From Planctomycetota bacterium (GTDB lineage: Bacteria > Planctomycetota > PLA2): a DNA stretch of 63,037 nt. Position numbers and translations under genes: made by a program. Below the pieces are notes generated by a model. That model ran no database searches. It was not told the DNA's origin and was given only the letters and a program-made list of their open reading frames with translations. Below, piece by piece: positions 58,301 through 63,037 of the stretch (positions are counted from its first letter, which is position 1; each line of letters begins with the position of its first letter). The stretch is from contig JAJFFH010000054.1 of the NCBI GenBank assembly GCA_021776735.1, positions 1 to 63,037 of the forward strand, in the 5' to 3' direction.

Positions 58301-61014
58301 ACGAGGAGCGAGACCGCGCATGGCAGGGCATGGAGTCGACCCTCGACGCGGCCAAGCAGCAGTTGAAGCTGGCGAAGATCGCTGCCGGGAAAGCTCCGGG
58401 GAGCAAGACAGCCCAAAACAACCTGACGGACGCTCAGAACGCGTTCAACAAGGCGTTGGCCGTCTTCTTGAATCCGTGTCTGGCGTGCTGGGAGTGCAAA
58501 GACCCGATATGTACGCCGGACCAGATTTGCTTTTGCGTCCTCAAGCCGGAGCACTTGGCGGAGCACCTGAAACGGATCAAGGCGTGGAAGAATCGCAAGA
58601 AGAACAAGGGCAAGAAGAACAAGACGAAGAAAAAAAAGGCCAAGAAGAAGAACAAGAAGAAGAACAAGAAGGCGGATGATGGAACCGGGAGGGCCATCTC
58701 GAAACACGCGGGCAAGACCCCCCCGCAGGTACCGCCGGGCACCGGCAATCCCAAGGATGCTGTCGTGCCGGAAGCGGGGAGTGCTCCCACTGCGGGCCAA
58801 GGGCCGGATGCGGGGGGATCAGCCGACGAAGAAAATGAAACGCCGCCCTCGGATGCCAACGACTCGTCGGCGGAAAAGGCGGACGGGGCGAGTCAAGAGG
58901 GCGACGACAAGAAAAACAGCGAGCGCAGAACCGTCGTCGCGCCACAGAAGAAGGACGACGATGATGAATCCCCGGACGACGGTCCCCGAACGATCGCTCA
59001 CCCGGCCACGAGCCCTCCCAAGACGGGGGGACGCCCGCCGGACAGTGCACCGCCGTCGGATTCACCCCCCACGTCCGGTTTCCCGTTTTGGGGAACGATT
59101 CGGGAGCAGCTCATCCCCGAGTTTCTGCGCGGGATCGAGGCCGCGACAGAGTTCGCGAAGGAGGTTGGGGCGGAGGCAGCGAAGGTGATCGACGACCTGA
59201 CCGAGAAAGCCAAGGTCAGGTCCAGGAAGAAACTCGCCGAGGGGATCGAGGACATTGCGGAATGGCGCATGAAGGACCGACGGGAACTGCTTGCGCTCCT
59301 GCAGGCAGCTGCCACGCGTCGCGGCACTCTGATTGTCTTGCGTCGGGCGGAGCGGTTGATCGAGCAACGTGAGCAGGAAGTCGAGGCGGAGCTCGATCGC
59401 CTTGCCGCGTCGGGCTCGGTGCTGGCGAAGAACGTGCGAAAACACCTTGACCGGCTCGGAGGCAGGTACGCCAAGGCGAATCGGACGTACCGTGAATACT
59501 ATTTCCGCCGAGCCCACCGGAAAGAGTTTGACAAACTAAGCCCGGAAGATCAGGTGAGCGAGAACAGGCGTGGTGCCCTGAAACACATTCACGTCCTGGC
59601 GAACAACCTGAAGGATCTGGAGCTACAGTGGATTCGCGTATCAAGCGCGCGCGAGAGTCTGGAAATCGACCTCAAAGACAACCCGGTCGATGACCTGGAG
59701 GCGAACCGTGATGCCGCTCGTTGGGAAATCCAGCGTGACATCAACCAGGAGCTGAGTTTGCTCGGGGGGATCGACCTGCGGAGCGAATACATGGCGCTTC
59801 GGGACAAGTCCCCGACCGCTATCGACAAGAGGCTAGGGCAGCTCCGCGCAAAAATGCAATGGGCCGCTCAAAAGGTCCGTCTCGGGTACGTCGCGCTCCT
59901 GGGCATCCAGCAAGACAGCCAGAACCGCCCGGGATTCTTTAACCGCAAGTCCGAGTGGGTCAACTTCGCCCGCGTCATGGGCACTTCCGTCACGAGCCAC
60001 CGACGACCCGACTTCGACAACCTGTCGGTCAAGGCCGGCGTCTCTCGTATCACGGGCTTGACGGACTCGATCAACGAGATCGAGGACAGTCTCGGAGAAA
60101 TCTCGTTCCAGATGAGGCGACGGCAGGCCCAGACCAGTCGCATGTTCGGTATTGCGACCGTAGCAGCTACGCTCGCAACCGGGCTCGCCATCGCAGGGGC
60201 GCCAATCGTCGTAGGAGCGAAAGCAGGGGGCTGGGTCGGGACGCTCGCACGTGCCGGTGCCCTGGGCGGTGGATTCAACACGGCCATGCAGGCCGCGCAA
60301 CTCGCTTCGGGCGAGCACCCGACGGGATCGTTCGAAGTGAAAGATGTCGGACAGGCAGTCATTCTTGCGGCGCCTCTTGGGCCGCTGTTTCGTTGGGCTC
60401 CGAGCCTTGCTGGTCTAGGGCTGTCCGGCGCTGGAGCCTATTCCGCGTACGGAAGCTACAAAGAGGGCAAGTGGGTCACCGGTACGATCGGGCTGGCGTT
60501 GGCGTATTGGGGGGCCCGTTCGACGGTAGTCCGCCTGGCAGGCCAACGCGCCTCTCCATTGCATCTCCCCGGCGAGCGGAGTGACCTTCCTGTTCCGAAG
60601 TTCCCGTGGCGATACGCAAAGCCCGGAGAGTTGAAGCCCGGTGAGGCTGGCGGCACGCGACCTGACGGAAGCGTCGTGATTCGGAGGGGACTGAATCCCG
60701 CCACCGAGGCGACGGCCATCCGACATGAGTATGGCCATCGTCGCCTCTCGGCGCTCGGCGACGGTGCGTTTGCCCGGTGGCGTCAGAATCGCATGACACA
60801 ATTCTACGAGAACAGTGCGATACTGCGAGTGTCGGAGGAGGCACTCGTGCATACATACGCGACACACAGTCCTGTGGCAGGTGTCCGGCTGGCCTTCTCG
60901 CCTGGCTACAGTCCATTTCAGGTTGGATGGGGCGACGCCATCGTCGTGTCCCTGCTCGCGACTGCGTACGTCGGCTACAGAACTGCCTATCGGGCTATCA
61001 AGGACGATCGATGA
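55327..61014 (+). CDS. Giant coiled-coil protein with C-terminal HEYGH zincin-like domain
   Basis: This is a 1,895-aa protein. Residues 1-480 are Gly/Ser/Pro/Arg-rich and look disordered. 520-1040 is charged coiled coil. At 1048-1072 there is a cluster of cysteines (PCLACWECKDPICTPDQICFC), then a Lys run (about 1085-1117) and a disordered acidic stretch. 1260-1600 is a second coiled-coil region. 1605-1720 is hydrophobic with Gly/Ala helices. The C-terminal 175 residues hold HEYGH (1800-1804, HExxH) and a later SEEALVHTYA, as in zinc metalloprotease toxins. The layout resembles polymorphic toxins: long stalk, membrane-active part, variable tip. The next small gene overlaps by ATGA. The delivery route is unknown; it could instead be a virion or tape-measure-like protein. 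Confidence 0.7.
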   Translation: MKHGSKLPAQLGTTGLSAPTTSKGGTAMPAGFVSSIQHPNGATALAGPARGVSTRLRGFSGRMTGPPWHPARSDTPVTPQRSGSQARQSAQPANDSEMSGLGAPVPVRALNALVAHPMESLGRSSHSILAAGPAHSRALERRGAIGPRGMGSAQGAASIGHPGALASRVSATRSFVGVGSAQGSWRGAAGGKGDVRVPCEDAVSRVKQEDRFSASPAASGGAGGSGGEPQPHSSNSGSSPASSSTGAGGQPQPHPLTTVSSSRSGSLDPAMAAGPEGPIGKGGAGSGNTIQDGVPAQALRGDSKGIQGGGGLARPKIDAIPEATPWNAFQTVDELREQYERVSAGLNLNRCGSRRVPDRIGFGARRRFRDMVAGDAATPQQRGGEHAPERAGADAETQRPAVPAAKSMASGYCSQGDRFESRDEVPLFQTARNIATAPGSRPPNDRAAGAGDSTRTPPAAVPTKLPTRQKGVVVPPQVTGKPPVAGPRKPGVGPRGMGGGGGEGLLLELGRALERIEQNRLYVDSATAEIDLTLSKASELSRAGNLFVKLGTPTPDTPHNLPAVVHGRDLLERAGAAEAVAEADSQTLKPWAARLETDTAMVRGLSGRLGVHSMDNLKARALKALRRARRNVAKAQLRAERRSRRPGFVAGQEASLPGLERRSESAWRKYREYAKQAHDEKLPENVRGRARRRAEQQRGRALAADARATSARSVVIDHSLRKIRGFEVSERKRAEKRAESGRVGSELAKIALEIHKIDEEIRTERDKFMAVDGKITAAVSFRRIERLAKKRTKLKKRQKGLGTRVADGGLVGTVVTSAFDRGVAGAVGTYRRATIALAGVQAEIDATQAEQEDARKAGDRRRQKKAARKLKRLEKKRARLLRSQSKAAGVLKSANAARPGGSGSIKISPLAETHAGRALIFASKKLKELDKQIEAAENKWKKKALQKVRALRQKQVAGLANRITADVAAWMRAAAEHMVALSSQRYDPKATDEERDRAWQGMESTLDAAKQQLKLAKIAAGKAPGSKTAQNNLTDAQNAFNKALAVFLNPCLACWECKDPICTPDQICFCVLKPEHLAEHLKRIKAWKNRKKNKGKKNKTKKKKAKKKNKKKNKKADDGTGRAISKHAGKTPPQVPPGTGNPKDAVVPEAGSAPTAGQGPDAGGSADEENETPPSDANDSSAEKADGASQEGDDKKNSERRTVVAPQKKDDDDESPDDGPRTIAHPATSPPKTGGRPPDSAPPSDSPPTSGFPFWGTIREQLIPEFLRGIEAATEFAKEVGAEAAKVIDDLTEKAKVRSRKKLAEGIEDIAEWRMKDRRELLALLQAAATRRGTLIVLRRAERLIEQREQEVEAELDRLAASGSVLAKNVRKHLDRLGGRYAKANRTYREYYFRRAHRKEFDKLSPEDQVSENRRGALKHIHVLANNLKDLELQWIRVSSARESLEIDLKDNPVDDLEANRDAARWEIQRDINQELSLLGGIDLRSEYMALRDKSPTAIDKRLGQLRAKMQWAAQKVRLGYVALLGIQQDSQNRPGFFNRKSEWVNFARVMGTSVTSHRRPDFDNLSVKAGVSRITGLTDSINEIEDSLGEISFQMRRRQAQTSRMFGIATVAATLATGLAIAGAPIVVGAKAGGWVGTLARAGALGGGFNTAMQAAQLASGEHPTGSFEVKDVGQAVILAAPLGPLFRWAPSLAGLGLSGAGAYSAYGSYKEGKWVTGTIGLALAYWGARSTVVRLAGQRASPLHLPGERSDLPVPKFPWRYAKPGELKPGEAGGTRPDGSVVIRRGLNPATEATAIRHEYGHRRLSALGDGAFARWRQNRMTQFYENSAILRVSEEALVHTYATHSPVAGVRLAFSPGYSPFQVGWGDAIVVSLLATAYVGYRTAYRAIKDDR

Positions 61015-61268
61015 CTCGCGCTTCTCCGTCACTATGGGACCGCCTTCGTCTAATCGTGACTCCGAAGATTTCTCGGGCAGAGGCGATCGAGCTTGCTCGG
61101 GAAGAGGGCAAAAGGCGGAACGCGGAGCTTGTCGAGCCGGTCCATGTTCATTGGGGGCTCTTCTCCTACACCATCCGAGATAGGGCGGATTGGAGAGGCT
61201 GTAACTGTGTGATTGTCATCGACAAGTGGGATGGACGTGTCCTGCGGTACAGCGTTGCCCCAGTCTAG
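61011..61268 (+). CDS. Possible immunity protein for the giant protein, 85 aa
   Basis: The small protein contains ISRAEAIELAREEGKRRNAEL and ends VIVIDKWDGRVLRYSV, a helix-strand plan reminiscent of PepSY-like domains. It has no signal peptide. Its ATG overlaps the TGA of the giant gene (ATGA), the tight coupling expected of toxin-immunity pairs. The assignment is by position; no immunity family is recognised. Confidence 0.5.
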   Translation: MTRASPSLWDRLRLIVTPKISRAEAIELAREEGKRRNAELVEPVHVHWGLFSYTIRDRADWRGCNCVIVIDKWDGRVLRYSVAPV

Positions 61269-61726
61269 CCCCAAAACAAGCGTAAGGTGGTCGTGCGACG
61301 CGCCGGCACGGCTCGGCCGCTCACGCGGCGCGTGTGTACCGATGGTGCAGCCCGCCGAGGGATTGGCGGCACCGCGCCGTGTTGGCGATACAGCGCGGAC
61401 CAGCGCGAGCAGGTGGCGGACGAAGCTCATCGCCGGACGATGACGGCACGGTCCGATTGACGCAAGCAGCGAGGCTGCGTAGAAGTCAAAACTGGTGTGC
61501 TAAGCGGAAAATCCGGGCGTGGATCTAGTGTTCGGGAGGGACAGGCCGGAGTTGCGTGACCCCTATGGCCCCCGGTGTCCACGAAACCGGGGGAACTCCA
61601 AGGAACTGCTACTGAAACCCAGACCCCCTCAAGAATCCTAGGCTGTGCGGAGCTGCGCGCTACTAATGTTGCTAGCCTAGCTGGACAATTGCGATGGTCG
61701 AAGCGTTCGCTGCGTGGTGCTAATCG
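61269..61726. other. Gene-free gap with an isolated IS3-type end
   Basis: No gene is recognised in about 460 bases. At 61574-61600 the sequence GGTGTCCACGAAACCGGGGG followed by AACTCCA resembles the IS3-type terminus at 115-141 in the same orientation, but no transposase is attached. It may mark an old boundary or an IS scar. Confidence 0.5.
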
Positions 61727-62947
61727 ATGAAAAAACTGAGTGTGCTTCACATCTCCGATCTGCACCGTGATCGCGAAAACCCGATTCGCAACGATGTGCT
61801 TCTGAATTCGCTTGAGAACGACAGGCGCAACTACATAGCCGAACAGATTCGTCCCCCGGACTTGGTCATCGTGAGTGGTGACCTTATCCAAGGCATCGAG
61901 AAGGGGACGCAGGATCCCGACGCGGGTCTGCGCGAACAGTACGCGGAAGCGATCGAGTTCCTGGCGGCCCTCACCGACCGCTTCCTAGAAGGACATCGAA
62001 ACCGACTTGTCTTGGTCCCGGGCAACCACGACGTGAGCGCGGACCATTTCTATCGGAGCCTCACTCGAGTGGAGATCCGGCCGGACCGCAAGCGGGAGCT
62101 TGCGAAGACACTGCTTTCGCCGGGCTCACGGCTGCGATGGTCATGGTCGGACTTCGAACTGTATGAGATCGCGGACAAGGATCTGTATGCGCAGAGGTTG
62201 GCGGCCTTTTGCGAATTCTACGGGGAGTTCTATCAAGGTAGTCGGGACTATGACCTCGATCCCGCCGCGCAGGTTGACCTGTTCGATTACCCGGAGTTCG
62301 GGTTGACGGTCGCTGGCTTCTCTAGCTGCCACCACAACGACCTACTCAATAGGCAGGGTTCGATTCACCCGGCGTGCATTGCGAGCGCAACCGAACGACT
62401 GCGAGACACTTCTCTTCAAGGGCGCCTGCGCATTGCTGTGTGGCATCACAACGCCGAGGGGCAGCCAGTACAGTCGGACTACATGAGCCCGGATCTCATC
62501 CAGAACCTGATCGACTGCGACTTCAGTCTCGGGTTTCATGGTCACCAGCACCGGCCCCAGTTCTTGGAGACGCGATTCCGCCACGGCGAGGACAAGAAAA
62601 TCACCGTCATCAGCGCGGGCACGCTCTGTGGTGGGCCGTCGTTTCGGTACGGGCGGGCCTACAACCTCGTAGAGTTCGACACGACGATGCACACTGGTCG
62701 CCTCCACGTTCGGGAGATGCAGAACGACAATCTCAACCTGCCAATCTGGGGTCGACGGTTCTTGCGCTCGAGTACGGAGGGCTGCTACGAGTTCAAATAC
62801 CATCCGCCTCCCGAGCCGGTGGCTCCGGCGGGGGTTGTGACCGCGTTGCTCATGAAGGCGCAGCGGCTGCATGACTCGGGTGAGTACAAGGAGGCTGGGG
62901 CGCGATCCCGGAAAGTTGGCGTTTTGGAGGCCGTAGGCGGGGTTTGA
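61727..62947 (+). CDS. Calcineurin-like metallophosphoesterase, C terminus probably altered
   Basis: This is a 406-aa protein with the whole two-metal site: DLH in HISDLHRDR, GD in IVSGDLIQG, GNHD in LVPGNHDVSA, His in AVWHHNAEG, and GHQHR. It hydrolyses a phosphoester; the substrate is unknown. After 370 residues a helical repeat seems to begin (LLMKAQRLHDSGEYKEAG) but breaks into RSRKVGVLEAVGGV and stops, so the original C terminus was probably lost to an insertion near 62900. It stands at the end of the mobile region and might be a defence gene. Confidence 0.85.
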   Translation: MKKLSVLHISDLHRDRENPIRNDVLLNSLENDRRNYIAEQIRPPDLVIVSGDLIQGIEKGTQDPDAGLREQYAEAIEFLAALTDRFLEGHRNRLVLVPGNHDVSADHFYRSLTRVEIRPDRKRELAKTLLSPGSRLRWSWSDFELYEIADKDLYAQRLAAFCEFYGEFYQGSRDYDLDPAAQVDLFDYPEFGLTVAGFSSCHHNDLLNRQGSIHPACIASATERLRDTSLQGRLRIAVWHHNAEGQPVQSDYMSPDLIQNLIDCDFSLGFHGHQHRPQFLETRFRHGEDKKITVISAGTLCGGPSFRYGRAYNLVEFDTTMHTGRLHVREMQNDNLNLPIWGRRFLRSSTEGCYEFKYHPPPEPVAPAGVVTALLMKAQRLHDSGEYKEAGARSRKVGVLEAVGGV

Positions 62948-63037
62948 GTATCTGACGTAAGCCGTTTTGTGCAAAGAGGTTCCCGCGCCCAGCCGACGGC
63001 TTTGGTATGAACAACAATGCCACGACGGACGCGGGAA
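62948..63037 (+). other. Possible start of a transposase gene at the window edge
   Basis: ATG at 63017 opens MPRRTRE, similar to the start of REP-associated tyrosine transposases (MPRRAR). Only seven codons are visible. ATG at 63007 in another frame is an alternative. The region directly follows the apparent break in the phosphoesterase gene, which fits an inserted element. Confidence 0.3.

Noticed and set aside
58570..58680. AAGAAG-rich tract as a simple DNA repeat
   Set aside because: It is in frame in the giant gene and encodes a Lys/Asn run; the codon mix shows it is coding low complexity.
1..63037. CRISPR array or rRNA operon
   Set aside because: No regularly spaced identical repeats with unique spacers and no rRNA sequence were seen.

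Overview
The window is 63 kb of GC-rich bacterial DNA with a dense, mixed-strand gene order. Several families point to a Planctomycetota-like, diderm, free-living bacterium: two secreted prenyltransferase/squalene-oxidase-fold proteins, an ECF sigma factor fused through a membrane segment to carboxypeptidase-regulatory domains, FGE-sulfatase and STAND fusions, an AsmA/TamB-type envelope protein, ExbD, and several lipoproteins. This assignment is inference from gene content; no rRNA is present to confirm it.

Layout of the chromosomal part (1-36.8 kb). The left edge is the end of an IS3-type element that has cut a class III nucleotide cyclase gene. Next comes a divergent pair: a DUF4062-STAND-PDZ-FGE fusion and a 794-aa radical SAM protein. 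They are followed by a VapC toxin, a decayed copy of part of the radical SAM gene, and a selenocysteine locus consisting of tRNA-Sec and a thioredoxin-like gene whose WxxxCK active site carries an in-frame UGA. After that lie the prenyltransferase-fold proteins, a GAF-type PTS enzyme I (ptsP), an AsmA-like protein, DUF368, a HAD phosphatase, ExbD, riboflavin synthase, a surface lipoprotein, peroxiredoxin, a CPBP protease, purD, a Fur regulator, tadA, the ECF sigma fusion (frameshifted near its end), a DUF72 protein and tRNAs for Arg, Pro and Ser. A 12-bp motif, ACGGACGGCGAT, occurs 14 times in this part, both inside and between genes.

Mobile part (36.8-63 kb). Immediately after tRNA-Ser lie two integron-type gene cassettes with an attC site; one encodes an Abi_C abortive-infection protein. 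Then comes a tyrosine integrase and a phage- or plasmid-like module mostly on the minus strand: excisionase-like HTH proteins, a ParB-MT-A70 methyltransferase, a primase-polymerase operon with ATGA-coupled genes, an XRE repressor facing three palindromic operators, terminase small and large subunits, a serine recombinase, and a DnaQ-TerB-BRCT protein. No portal, capsid or tail gene was recognised. The right part switches to the plus strand: three paralogous beta-rich small proteins (one inverted), a Cys-rich 435-aa protein, and a 1,895-aa coiled-coil protein ending in a HEYGH zincin-like domain, coupled by ATGA overlap to an 85-aa possible immunity protein. A calcineurin-like phosphoesterase that looks cut at its C terminus closes the window. 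Only one copy of the 12-bp motif lies in this 26-kb part, consistent with recent foreign origin.
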